From assembly GCA_942486035.1 (NCBI GenBank), contig CALNXK010000006.1, positions 4,499,001 through 4,563,000 on the forward strand: a stretch of DNA of 64,000 nt, given 5' to 3'. A program made the position numbers and the translations under genes. Below, piece by piece: positions 1-10,080 of the stretch; position 1 is the stretch's first letter; every line of letters starts with the position of its first letter. The notes beneath the pieces were generated by a model. The model was not told the DNA's origin and did no database searches. It saw only the letters and a list, made by a program, of their open reading frames with translations. Source of the stretch: Porites lobata. Its lineage: Eukaryota; Cnidaria; Anthozoa; Scleractinia; Poritidae.

Positions 1-2
1 AA

Positions 3-1391
3 AAACGCAAAGAACTCGAGCAATTGAGCCAAAAGAGCACGGACATTACACTCCAAGTTGCCGACTTTAAAAGACAAGTGCAGACGAATGTGGATCAAGT
101 TATTGCAATCATCGAAGCGAGGAAACACGATGTTTTTGATGCAGTCGATAATCAAGCGAAGAAATCACTGGAATCTCTCTCACAGAAAAAAGACCAAGTT
201 GAAAATCATGTGAAATTAATTGAATCGGCAATTGAACAAACTAAAGCTCTTGTGAAACGAAGCTTTAGTACTGAAATCCTTGGATTCAGTGAAACATTTG
301 ATACAATCCTGAAGGAACAGGGCACCCAACAAAACCGTGACACTGAATGTATTCCTCGGTTTAGTTTCACTAAAAGTGAAAAACTGATTAACGTGTTGAA
401 CAGTGAAGGGATAGGTAATGTAAAAACTGTTTCTAGCGAAAAGAAAGTGCAGCAATCAGGAACTAAAGATAAAGAAAGTAGTAAAGTAAATGCTGGGAAT
501 AAAGGGGCAAATGTTCGTGACAGTCCTCTTGAGACTCAGGTACAAACCAGGTGCCTCAGATCTGTGCTGTCATTTGGACAAAAAGGTAAGTCTGTTGGAA
601 TGCTTCACGGGCCCTGTGGTTTGGCAGTGAATGGTCATGATGAAATTGCTGTGACTGAGTACTCGAACCACAGGGTTTCAGTGCTTAGTAGTGACGGTAC
701 CCACTTAAGATCGTTTGGTAGGGAGGGTAACAACAATAGTGAGCTCCAGTTCCCTAGAGGGATCGCTTTTGATCGTCATGGTAATATTGTAGTGACAGAC
801 AGCGCTAACAACAGGGTGCAAGTCTTTGATAGGAATGGTAACTTTCTTTGTAAGTTTGGTGAACAAGGAAGTCTTGATCATCAGCTTCAATACCCTGAAG
901 GTTTATCAATAAACGGTAACGGTGATATTATTGTTACTGATCCGGGTAACAAATTAATCAAGATATTCTCTTCTAGTGGGGAGTATTTACGTAAATTTGG
1001 TGGAGCAGGTTCTTTGGTCAAGCCCTATCACTGTATCCAACATGGTCAATATTTTATAGTCTCAGATTGCGGTGACCATTCCATTAAAATGTTTAACCTG
1101 GAAGGAAAGTTTATTTCTAAATTTGGAAAACAGGGAAACAAAGATGGAGAGTTCGATTGGCCCCGTTACTTGTCAGTTAACAAAGAAGGATTACTAATGG
1201 TTTGTGATGGGGGGAATCAAAGAGTTCAAGTGTTTGAACTGATCATGAGTGGAAAGTTTGTTACAAACTTTGGAAGTGAAGGTAGTGAGAGTGGAGAAGT
1301 TAATTGTCCAGTGTCTACAGCAATTCTTAGTGATGGAAGAATAGTTGTGTGTGAAATGTTTAACAACCAAATCAAGGTATTTGAGCATTAA
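3..1391 (+). CDS. TRIM-NHL protein, C-terminal part (copy A, cut by window edge)
   Basis: The frame is already open at base 3 and in register with the coiled coil of the intact paralogues at 21670 and 26880, so the RING and B-boxes lie left of the window. What remains is about 130 residues of coiled coil, a Ser/Lys-rich linker and a complete six-blade NHL propeller from about base 570. Each blade carries the family pattern of Pro-containing loop, GNIVV-type strand, Asp-x-x-Asn and VQVF-type strand. TRIM-NHL proteins are ubiquitin ligases whose propeller binds RNA or protein targets. Relative to its paralogues this copy has two extra residues (Ile-Met, near base 1245) before SGKF in the last blade. 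No frameshift or stop is seen. It ends at TAA, followed at once by AATAAA. Family assignment is firm; function of this copy is inferred. Confidence 0.85.
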   Translation, partial: KRKELEQLSQKSTDITLQVADFKRQVQTNVDQVIAIIEARKHDVFDAVDNQAKKSLESLSQKKDQVENHVKLIESAIEQTKALVKRSFSTEILGFSETFDTILKEQGTQQNRDTECIPRFSFTKSEKLINVLNSEGIGNVKTVSSEKKVQQSGTKDKESSKVNAGNKGANVRDSPLETQVQTRCLRSVLSFGQKGKSVGMLHGPCGLAVNGHDEIAVTEYSNHRVSVLSSDGTHLRSFGREGNNNSELQFPRGIAFDRHGNIVVTDSANNRVQVFDRNGNFLCKFGEQGSLDHQLQYPEGLSINGNGDIIVTDPGNKLIKIFSSSGEYLRKFGGAGSLVKPYHCIQHGQYFIVSDCGDHSIKMFNLEGKFISKFGKQGNKDGEFDWPRYLSVNKEGLLMVCDGGNQRVQVFELIMSGKFVTNFGSEGSESGEVNCPVSTAILSDGRIVVCEMFNNQIKVFEH

Positions 1392-1402
1392 TAAAATAAT
1401 CT

Positions 1403-1501
1403 CGCCTGCGAATACAACCGGCTCTCCTCGCTCCTCGTCGTTAGGGACCTTTCGTGGGAAACGTCTCTGCCGCGAAACTTTCTAATAGTGGCGAGGAGCG
1501 A
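1403..1501. mobile_element. Foldback MITE in 3' flank (right arm eroded)
   Basis: GCCTGCGAATACAACCG starts 11 bases after the stop of copy A. It matches the left arm of the palindromic element that follows every NHL copy in the window. The right arm here keeps GGCGAGGAGCG but lacks the terminal repeat. Confidence 0.6.
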
Positions 1502-2640
1502 AATAATCCTACCTTTAATGTAAGACTTGAGATTCACCAGTTCACCATCATATATTGATCATTAGATCCACAGTTCATATTTCTGGAGGAAATCAATTTT
1601 GTGCGATTATTTTGTTTAGACGTTTTGATACTCGTCGAAATTGATGTATTATGTTCTCCTTGTAACTATATTTTGGCCATAAATGATATGGATTTCCACT
1701 GTCGTGTAAAAGTTGGGTTTAAAGCGCGTTAATGGAATACTTGGAAAGAAAAACTGCATGCATATATAGACTAGATCCACAGTTTATTTTGGTGAAAAAA
1801 AAAAAGCAATTAATTGAGGTATTTTTCTCTTACATTGTAAGCTCACTTATTACTAATTTGCAAATACTTTACTTCATATCTAGAAATATTATACTGTTCA
1901 ATATTTACCTACATTTTTGTAAGTGTGATTTTTTAGTGTGTTTTAACCTGTTCCGCGAGCACAACCTGAATGGTTCACGTTTTGTAACTAAACGTCATGT
2001 TTTTACCTACCTTTTTTCAGTAGCAACAGATGTACATATTCCTTAAAAAGCAAAATACTTTTCCCTGTCAATAACTCAAGTCGATTTTTTTGTCTAAATA
2101 AACAACAGTGTAAATGATTTGTTCCTTTTATTCGATGGGTCTCAATGAAATAACGTGCGCGGGAAAGTCAAGAACGGCACTTAACAGTCTTGCTTTTAGC
2201 TTCCTAAACAAAGATAGCAGTGTCGTTGGAAATTACTGAAGGCCTCCTCTTCCCCCATTTTGTCTCATTACTGCGCCACCTTTGCTGCCCTAGGTACCTT
2301 ACTAAAGGGGGCCACACGCGAACCCCTTGCCCCACCCCTGCGAGTTGAAATTTATATTGCGATCGGATTTAACAAGAAATCCACCCCAAATTCCAGATGA
2401 TAATTATTCCTTGAAGTTCCCTAGTGTGGCTTATGCGCTTGGTAACCTGATGATTCGGGACAAAAGTAGTTGGAAAGGTTGGGGATATAACAAAACAATT
2501 ACATACGCACAAACACTTCAGTTTTGTACAGCATTGGGCATAGACTGCAAGCCGTCGGGTTTTTTTTTCTTCTCAAAATCGGTTTAGCGGACGGTTTAGC
2601 GTAGTTTTAGCGTCTCTCCCCAGTCTCGCTCCAGATATTT
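1502..2640. repeat. Array 3' flank unit, copy 1 (proximal part)
   Basis: No gene is seen. The sequence is shared with the flanks at 9290, 23852, 29071 and 38836, for example the block around GGAGGAAATCAATTTTGTG, a (T/A)-rich stretch, and CTAAATAAACAACAGTGTAA at about 2094. The last contains AATAAA (2097-2102) followed by GT-rich sequence and is a plausible shared poly(A) site for the NHL genes. The ORFs of 104 and 86 codons here are not conserved in the other flank copies. Confidence 0.6.
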
Positions 2641-3740
2641 TGTTCGACAGCTCGCTCGGCGTACTCATTTGTAGCAATAAAAGGAGGCCTCTATCTTTTT
2701 TCAGTAAGGAAGAAGGTAGCCAGCACCAGCCGATCTCTTACTATTTAGATTTTAGTTTATTAAGCAAAGAAAAGATATTTACATTAACCTAGACGGGAAC
2801 ACACGCAAAAGTACATAGTTTAGAGTCGTGTTTTGTTTTACAGTTGCGATCTTCTTCTTCTTGTTCGGGTTGACCGTTAGCACAATGTGTGTAAACATGG
2901 TTTTCGAAAGTAGTGGTTAAAAACCTAAAACTGATTTTATCTTAATGGGACAATTTAATGTACAAAAAAGAAAAACATATGTTGCTGTTGTTACTGTTAC
3001 TGTTACTGTTACTGTTTCTGTTATTGAAGGTCGCCCGAAAGATGTCTTTCGGTGAGTCATTATTATCTTATTATATTTTTTACATGTCATAGATGATATT
3101 TGAAATAATATTTATGTCGTCGTTGTTTCAAATTTGTAATTCACTTTCCTTCATGTTGTCGTGGTTTGAAAATTCCCCGGGGAAAAAGAAAATTTGCTGT
3201 GCTTCGAATGTTGTTGTGCTTCGAATGACAAAATACTATTTCCTGTAAATAACGCAAGTGGATTTTTTGTCTAAATAAACAAGCGTGTAAATGCTTTGTT
3301 CCTTGTATTCGATGGGTCTAATTGTATGAAATAACGTGCGCGGGAAAGTCGACAACGCCACTTAACAGTCTTGCTTTTGACTTCCTGTGTCAAGCGCTTA
3401 AGAGGAAAACTAAACAAAGATAGCAGTAGCGTTGGAAATCGCAAAGCAAAGGCCGCCTCTCTTCCCACTTTGTCTCATTACAGCGCCACCCTTGCTCCCC
3501 TATGTACCTTACTATGGGGGCTACAAGCGAACCCCCTGTCCGCCCCTTTGAGGCTTTCGTCGAGTTGAAATTTATACTCTGACCGATTTAGCAAGAAATT
3601 CACCCCAAACTCCAAATAATAGTTATTCCACGAAGTTCGCTAGTGTGGCTTATGCGCTTGGTAACCTGATGATCCTGGACAAAAGTAGTTGGTAAGGTTA
3701 GGGATATAACAAAACAATAGACCTTTTTACCGATACGACG
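2046..3740. repeat. Local direct duplication of about 0.5 kb (2046-2640 and 3225-3740)
   Basis: The stretch from AAATACT..CCCTGT through AACGTGCGCGGGAAAGTC, CCACTTAACAGTCTTGCTTT and ATAACAAAACAAT occurs twice in the same orientation about 1.18 kb apart. The intervening 2650-3220 holds no gene. It contains a (TTACTG)n microsatellite at about 2985-3015. Confidence 0.6.
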
Positions 3741-4463
3741 GCCATATCGAATTAATTAGATTTAAGGAGTATTATAGGATGCCCAGGGGGCATGAGCACA
3801 TTTCGTTTGTATTTTCGTGCGCTTTTCGGGACATTTTTTCTTAAAGTTTTCTTAGCATAAGATTGTAATGGGAAAAAAGATCCTTGTGCTGTATTTCGGT
3901 GTAATCATGATCGCCTTTTTCTAGTTTAGTATTAGAAATATGGTCTTGTATTGTATATTTCTCGGGGAAATAATGTGATAATGATGACATGAGACCTTTT
4001 TTTGGACTGCTCGCGCGGCGTACTTGAATACGCAAAAATAACGTGACTGTTTTGCAGTCTACATTGGGGAAGGGGCAGAGGAAATAAGGGGAAAAGAGGT
4101 AAAAAATAGTGTCCTCCCTACACACTTTTGACGATTGTCCCACTGAGGGTTTGAGTTGCACTCAACATTCCTTTTTAAGCTGGCTATCAAATAAATGCAG
4201 CTTTACATGCCTTGAAACTGAAGTGGGAAGGGGTTCTTTGTTTATTATGATTGAAAATTTGTAAGACAAGCGATGGAGCAAATGACTTAATTACAGTCAG
4301 GAAATTAACCTAAAATATTTCATGATTGCAGGTTTTACTGCAATAATTGTTCTAATTGAAGCTCCTGTTTTGACTCGTCCCCAGTCATCTTCGTGTAACG
4401 CGCGGCGGGAGCAGGGGGTGATCACACCCCTTGCGCCACTAAGGAGAGACAGAGAGACAGAGA
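3741..4463. repeat. Array flank unit, copy 1 (middle part)
   Basis: No gene is seen. About 3720-3990 is sequence not found in the other flank copies, probably an insertion. From about 4000 the unit resumes with GACTGCTCGCGCGGCGTACT and then TTTACATGCCTTGAAACTGA, matched at 10625-11090 and 30415-30790. Confidence 0.5.
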
Positions 4464-4790
4464 CCCGGGGGGCACTCCGCATATGAAAAGGGTGGGGGCG
4501 CTCATCGTCTCGCTTAGGGGGTGTAAATTTCGGATTTTGGTCTCACTTAGGGTGTTCTGGGCAAAACACCATCATATTTAGCCGTGAAGGTCTCATTTAG
4601 GGTTGCATGCAAAAAAATATAAATATATGTGTATACGTATATTGTCTGTGTTTTAACATAGTCTCTTTTAGGGGTCAACAAAAGCTTGGGCCACGCCCAG
4701 ATCGGTCTCTTTTAGGGGTTTAATTCAAAATTTTCCTACGAGCATCCCCACCCCTTTCATATGCGGAGTCCTCCCACCCCCCCCCCCCGG
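4464..4790. mobile_element. 327-bp TIR element (non-autonomous DNA transposon)
   Basis: It begins CCCGGGGGGCACTCCGCAT and ends with the inverse ATGCGGAGTCC followed by a C-run and CCGG, giving roughly 30-bp imperfect terminal inverted repeats around CATATGAAA(A)GGGTGGGG. Internally it has several TTTAGGGGT/TTAGGGTG motifs. The duplicated flank at 11085 lacks it and reads straight through GAGACAGAGACGACCGGGG, so it inserted after that duplication or was lost there. No coding capacity. Confidence 0.75.
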
Positions 4791-5978
4791 AGAAAGAAAA
4801 GACCGGGGACGGGGTAGCATCCTCTTAATCTTTAACAACAACAGTATCATGAACAGCGACAACACTTTATCGAATTTGAAAATAATTTATGACCGTGTTA
4901 CCGACAATTAGCGAAGCTATTCCAGGTGGGTAACACTGATAAAACAATAGTCTCCTTGAGTAAATACAAAGTTCTAAAAAAAAGAAAGTGCGTAAAGCAA
5001 TTGTAGCGGCGTTGAGGGTTCCTCCTGTTCAAAGTTGATCGACCAGAATCGGTACACCTTTCGTGGACGCGCCTTTCTCTTCCTCTAAAAGAGTTTCTTC
5101 TTGATCTCACCGGACACGTGCACACCACTGACATCTTAATAAGTAAAACGCCCGTAGCTGACAAGAGCGAGGAGAAAAGGCTGTGTTCGCAGGTTAGATA
5201 AACCAGACGAATATAAGTCTAGTCCAGATGATAAAAAAATTCGTCTTCGTCTCCTTGGTCAGTACAGTGTCAGTCGGCGCGAAATCACACCCAGTCTATC
5301 TGGCGATAATCCATTCAATTGATTATACATGCACAAAGTTGACTACGCATGGCAAGAACTTGTTTGACAGCTCAAAGCCGGATATGTCGCTACAAAGACG
5401 GCCTCATTCCAATTGCAGAAATGAAACTCTTAGTAGTAGTTTTAATCATTCAAACTGTAGCCGTTTAAAAACTGAATCTACTGAATTGAAAAACAAAATC
5501 ACGGGTTAGTCGATGTAGTCGATGTAACTCTTTGTACGGTTCGTGCGAATTAGAAATTCTGATAACGTATTCAAAGTATATCATCAACTTCTTTTGAATA
5601 TACATCGAGGTTTTTTATCGAGGGAGAGCCCGTTTAAATAGGTGATTAAGGACGTCAATTTGACTGAGCCATTATTATTTTTAGGTTCTCCGCCTAGGTA
5701 TGTTGATGAATCTGCTATACTTGCTTATTTACTTTAAGCTTTATTTTTTCACAGCGTGTTTTCAGCTTATCAGCTTCACTGCTTAACAATTAACTGCTTT
5801 TTTTTAAAAGAATTTAAGTAAACTTGAGGTGGGCCAACTAAGACCAACTAAAACAATAGAAGCTCTTCCCCTCCCCTCCCCTTCTAACGTCTCATAAAGG
5901 TTATCTCTTTGCCCTTACCCACCCCTTCCCCCTGTTCCTAGGCTACCTACCCATCTCTTGACATTTTTCGAAAAGTAC
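4791..5978. repeat. Array flank unit, copy 1 (distal part)
   Basis: No gene is supported. It aligns with 11100-13130, for example GTGTCAGTCGGCGCGAAATC at 5268, TTGACTACGCATGGCAAGAA and the pyrimidine-rich run at about 5870. The 93-codon ORF at 5228-5509 is not kept in the second copy (12381), where indels change the frame. Confidence 0.55.
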
Positions 5979-6080
5979 AAGCCTGCGAATACAGTCGTCT
6001 ATCCTCGTTCCTCTCTGCTCTTGGACGTTTGCCTAGCCGCAAAGAGCGAGGAAAATGAGAGAGCTGTATTCGCTATCTAG
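5979..6080. mobile_element. Foldback MITE of the AGCCTGCGAATACA type
   Basis: GCCTGCGAATACAGTCGTC at the left and GAGAGCTGTATTCGC at the right are inverted repeats of the family found behind the NHL genes. A second diverged copy lies at the equivalent place in the duplicated flank (13133-13234). Confidence 0.6.
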
Positions 6081-7040
6081 ACAAGTAAACAGTAAATACT
6101 TGCCTTATGACGGTTTGGATAATAATCACAAGAGGTTTTAGGGTAATCACTTACATCCTTACAGTCGCTTTGTTTTATCGCTGGAAATTTCTTCTCAACA
6201 GCGCGCGGTCTCATTGGTTGCTCCGAGGTCACATGACATCTAACAATGAAACTGTTTCCAGACAAAATCTCTGAGCGAGGGTACAATGCAAAAAAAATCA
6301 AGACGTCAGAGGGTAACAATTTCCAGCTACATAACACATCACTTAAAGACTGGTCCCTCGGGAAACAGTAAATTTTGTTTCCCTGGTGACCTAGTCTAGC
6401 CTGTTCACAGACCCTCTATTTTCTCTTCAAAGTCCGTCGACCGCGCGTGATAAAATATAACCGCGGGAGATTTCTTTCTCGCGCTCCCCGCTCGTTCTCG
6501 TGCGCTCGCGAGCGAGCTCGCCGATGTTTTTGAAAAGAACGAAAAGAAAAATAAAACAACGTCTGTTTACAGGCTACTGGCGACCAGTCATTGTCAGTTG
6601 TGATCGTTTCTGATTGTGACACAAAACCTCAACTGACAACCTCGTTGATTGCTACCCACGAAGCGGGATTCACCAAAATTTAGGGCGCGGAATGTGGGAT
6701 TTTTTTCCCTCTCTGTCGGGAACGGGAAATCATGACGACTCAATACGCGTTCTCGGCGGCAAATGCGATCCAACAAGGCGAGCGTTCAGTTGTGTCTCCT
6801 ATCAACTGAGTAAAATATATAAAGTGATCTGGTTAATGATTGTCTAACTGAAATGTTCAGGTAGTGAACAGACGAGCTGAGCGGACAGAAGAACCACTAT
6901 TTCAACCAGATGCCAAGAAAGTGCGCGTGGTGCAATAGCAGTAGTCTAGTTAATGAAATTTTCCTTCTATTCTAAAAAAAACGCCTGATCGCAGGTTACC
7001 TTAAGTACATTCATAGTTTTGGTGTCGTTCTTTCTTACAG
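6081..7040. repeat. Array flank unit, copy 1: gene-free stretch before short ORF
   Basis: It is matched by 13240-13925 and in part by 31060-31330 (block with GGGATTTTTTTCCCTCTCTG and TCGGGAACGGGAA). It includes GC-rich GCGCTCGCGAGCGAGCTCG near 6502. A short open stretch ending KKVRVVQ (about 6873-6942) is nearly identical in the second copy at 13753, but no start or splice structure can be assigned. Confidence 0.45.
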
Positions 7041-7216
7041 CCACAGCCGAGTCTGCTAGCGCCAGAAAAGCTTATTCCAGAGGTCCTCCGCTCTATTTTG
7101 TGCCACCTTGGAACAGGCTAGCGCCAGAAGTAACCCAGCGAACCAAAAAACTAAATGTTTTTTATCCCGCTACGCATCAAACACAAAGAGCTGTAGAGAT
7201 TCCAGAAGCAGTTTAA
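7041..7216 (+). other. Possible terminal exon of unknown gene (short conserved ORF, copy 1)
   Basis: A good 3' splice acceptor (TTCTTTCTTACAG, ending 7040) opens a frame of 58 complete codons with motifs YSRGPP, PPWNRLAPEV and VEIPEAV before TAA. The same acceptor and frame occur at 13926-14102 with only a few amino-acid changes. Two-copy conservation of the frame suggests a real exon, or a remnant of one, of a gene carried in the duplicated flank. I do not recognise the protein and cannot find a convincing upstream exon. No ATG begins this frame. Confidence 0.3.
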
Positions 7217-7451
7217 AAACTTCGGGGAGTTAAGGTGATGTTACACGATGATGATCAGCGCAACGACGATTTTTAGCGCAATGCTGCATTACAACATTGC
7301 TGCGACATTGTTTCGAATGGTTGCAACATTGTTTCAACGTTCCAATGCTGTGTTGCAGGAAAAATTGTCCTTACGAATCTTCTCGTGTAGCATTACCTTT
7401 AGAGCAAATCACAAAGAGTAAAGGCCTAAGAGACTTTTCTCGTGAGAACGC
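7217..7451. repeat. Array flank unit, copy 1 (end)
   Basis: No gene. It contains a short-period motif (GCAACATTGTTTC and variants, 7290-7340). It is matched at 14103-14345 up to GTGAGAACGC, where the two copies diverge because of the LINE fragment that follows here. Confidence 0.5.
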
Positions 7452-7741
7452 AAGTTTAAAGACGGTGACCATGAAAAAGCTGCCAACAACAGACCGTTAT
7501 CTCTGCTAGCCGTAGCTTCAAAGGTCCTCGAAAGGATTGTTTTGAATCAGTTCAGCGCCTATCTCACAAAAACAACCGCCTTACCTCACACCAAAGCGGC
7601 AATAAAAAAGCTCATTCTACAGAGACCTTAAACATCCTGCTCACGGATAAGATACTCGAAGCAATGGATAAAAAGCAGATAACAGCACTACTACTATTAG
7701 ATCTATCCAAAGCCTTTGACAGTATAGACCACGCAAGACTC
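7452..7741 (+). mobile_element. LINE reverse transcriptase fragment (non-LTR retrotransposon)
   Basis: Translation with one frameshift near 7575 gives FKDGDHEKAANNRPLSLLA, a conserved N-RP-SLL block of non-LTR reverse transcriptases. It is followed by SHQSG..HSTE and LLDLSKAFDSIDHA, which contains the RT catalytic aspartate motif. Only about 95 codons survive, from the fingers into the start of the palm, and the element stops abruptly at CGCAAGACTC, where TRIM sequence begins. The clade (CR1, L2 or Rex-like) cannot be fixed from this piece. Confidence 0.8.
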
Positions 7742-9146
7742 AGATCAACTCCATGACTCAATCTTTAACAGAAAAAGCACAAGAAAAACGAAAAGACCTC
7801 GAGCAATTGAACCAAAAGAGCGCGGACAAGTGAAGACACATGTAGATCAAGTTATTGCAATCATCGAAGCGAGGAAACAGGATGTTTTTGATGCAGTCGA
7901 TAATCAAGTGAAAACATCACTGAAATCTCTCCCACACAAAAAAGATGAAGTGGAAAATCAAGTAAAATTAATTGAATCGGCAATTGAACAAACTAAAGCT
8001 CTTCTCAAACGAAGCTTCAGTACTGAAATCCTTGGATTCAGTGAAACATTTGATGCAATCCTACAGGAACAGGGCACCCAAGGAATCCGTGACACTGACT
8101 GTATCCCTCGGTTTGGTTTTACTAAAAGTGAAAAACTGATTAACGTGTTGAAAAATGAAGGGATAGGTAATGTAAAAACAGTTTTAACCGAAACTAAAGT
8201 GCAACAATCAGGAGCTAAAGGTAAAGAAAGTAGTAAAGTAATTGCTGGGAATAAAGGGGCAAATGTTCGTGACAGTCCTCTTCAGGCGCAGATACAAACC
8301 AGGCGCTTCAGATCCGTGCTGTCATTTGGACAAAAAGGTGAGTCTCTTGGAATGCTTAAATATCCCTGGGGAGTGGCAGTGAATGATCAGGATGAAGTTG
8401 CTGTGACTGACTGCGGTAATGACAGGGTTTCAATGTTTAGTAGTGACGGTACCCACTTAATTTTAAGATCGTTTGGTAGATACGGTAAGAATAATGGTGC
8501 GTTCTGGACTCCTACAGGGATCGCTTTTGATAGTCATGGCAATATTGTAGTGGCAGACTCTGGTAACCACAGGGTGCAAGTCTTTGATAGGAATGGTAAC
8601 TTTCTTAGTAAGTTTGGTCAACAAGGAAGTCGCGATAATCAGCTTAAATTCCCTGGCGGTTTATCAATAAACGGTAACGGCGATATTATTGTTGCTGATA
8701 CCGGTAACCAATTAATCAAGATATTCTCCTCTAGTCGCAGCTGTTTGCGTAAGTTTGGTGGAGCAGGTTCATTGGTCGCTCCCTTTCACTGTATCCAACA
8801 CGGTCAATATTTTATAGTCTCAGATTACGGTGATAATTCCATTAAAATGTTTGATCTTGAGGGAAAATTCATTTCTAAATTTGGAAAACAGGGGAACAAG
8901 GATGGAGAGTTCAATCAGCCCCGTTGCTTGTCAGTTAACAAAGAAAGATTGCTAATGGTCTGTGATTCACAAAATCACAGAGTTCAAGTATTTGAACTGA
9001 GTGGAAAGTTTGTTACAAAATTTGGAAGTGAAGGTAGCGGGAGAGGAGAGTTTAAGAGTCCATTTTCTACAGCAATTCTTAGTGATGGAAGAATAGTTGT
9101 GTGTGATTGCAATAACCATCGAATCCAGGTATTTCAGCATTCATGA
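7732..9146 (+). pseudogene. TRIM-NHL copy B, N-terminal half lost
   Basis: TRIM homology starts at 7732 in the distal B-box2/coiled-coil region. There is no RING, B-box1 or B-box2. A 31-bp deletion near 7827 shifts the frame, so the coiled-coil start (MTQSL...) runs into TGA. Downstream, the frame from about 7830 to 9146 is open for 438 codons and keeps a full six-blade NHL propeller. No ATG occurs in that frame until inside the propeller, so independent translation is unlikely. One blade has two extra residues (Ile-Leu, about 8462). It is best read as a chimaeric pseudogene. It could still be expressed if spliced to an upstream exon. Confidence 0.75.
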
Positions 9147-9155
9147 AATAACTAT

Positions 9156-9282
9156 AACCTGCGAATAAAACCGTCTTTCCTCGCTCCTCGTCGTTAGGGA
9201 CCTTTGGCGGAAAACATCTCTGCCGCGAAACTTCGTAATAGCAGCGATGAGCGAGGAGAGTCAGCTGTATTCGCAGCGGGCT
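9156..9282. mobile_element. Foldback MITE in 3' flank of copy B
   Basis: ACCTGCGAATAAAACCGTC at the left pairs with CAGCTGTATTCGCAGCGGG at the right, with CTCGCTCCTCG facing its own inverse. It starts 10 bases after the stop codon. Confidence 0.75.
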
Positions 9283-9928
9283 ACAAATAACCTTTGAAAT
9301 TCAGTTCACTATTTTATATTCCGATTATTAATCAGATTCACAGTTCATGTTTCGGGAGGAAATCCATTTTGTGCGATTATTTTGTTTAGACATTTTGATA
9401 TGTCGAAATTGGTGTTTTATGTTCTGTAAATATATTTTGCTCCATAAATAATATGGATCAGTCCAATGTCGCGTAAAAGTTGAGTTTTCGCCGGCGCGAC
9501 CCTCCTTACATTGCCTCTATAATATTTATGCCGTAAATGCAATACTTGGAAAAAAAAACTGCAATAGATTGACTAGTTCCACAGTTTATTATTATGAAAA
9601 AAAATTCTGTTAACCTTTTAAGCTCGCATTATTACTAATTTGTAATTATTTATCTTTAAACTCTGTTCAATATTTAGATACATTTTTGAAAGTGTGTTTT
9701 TTGAATGGGTTGTTATCTGTTCAATAAGCGAGGACAGCCTGATTGGTTCACAATTTTTTAACTACGAGGCTTATTTTTATTTAGCTTTTTCCAGTAGTAA
9801 CAGACGTACATATTTCTCAAAAAACAAAATGCTATTCCCTTTGTTAATAACTCAAGTCGATTATGTTTTGTCTAAATAAACAACAGTGTTAGTAAATGCT
9901 TTGTTCCTTGTATTCAATGTCTCCTAAT
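9283..9928. repeat. Array 3' flank unit, copy 2 (proximal)
   Basis: No gene. It is near-identical to 29071-29720 and related to 1502-2100. A shared poly(A)-like AATAAA lies at 9875-9880, followed by CAACAGTGTTAGT. Confidence 0.6.
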
Positions 9929-10075
9929 CAAGGGGGGATTTAGGGGTGGCCGAGGGGGCCGCGGTCACCACTTTTTCTTTGAAATATAGAATTGTTTTTT
10001 TATAGAATTCTCAGCAAAATAAATAAAGGCATTTGTCCCTGCCACCCCTTTCTGAATTTTCTGGACCCGTCCCTG
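9929..10075. mobile_element. 147-bp hAT-like MITE with CTAAT target duplication
   Basis: The element begins CAAGGGGGGATTTAGG and ends CTGGACCCGTCCCTG. It is flanked by CTAAT at 9924-9928 and 10076-10080. Related copies sit at the same place in other flank units (29721, 24533, 39616), so the insertion predates the array duplications. Confidence 0.7.
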
Positions 10076-10080
10076 CTAAT

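Noticed and set aside
6730..6808. 25-codon ORF beginning MTTQYAFSAANA
   Set aside because: It is frameshifted in both related copies (13618 and 31316).
7830..9146. Copy B as a functional propeller-only gene
   Set aside because: The long frame has no ATG before the propeller, and the coiled-coil frame upstream stops at TGA after a 31-bp deletion.
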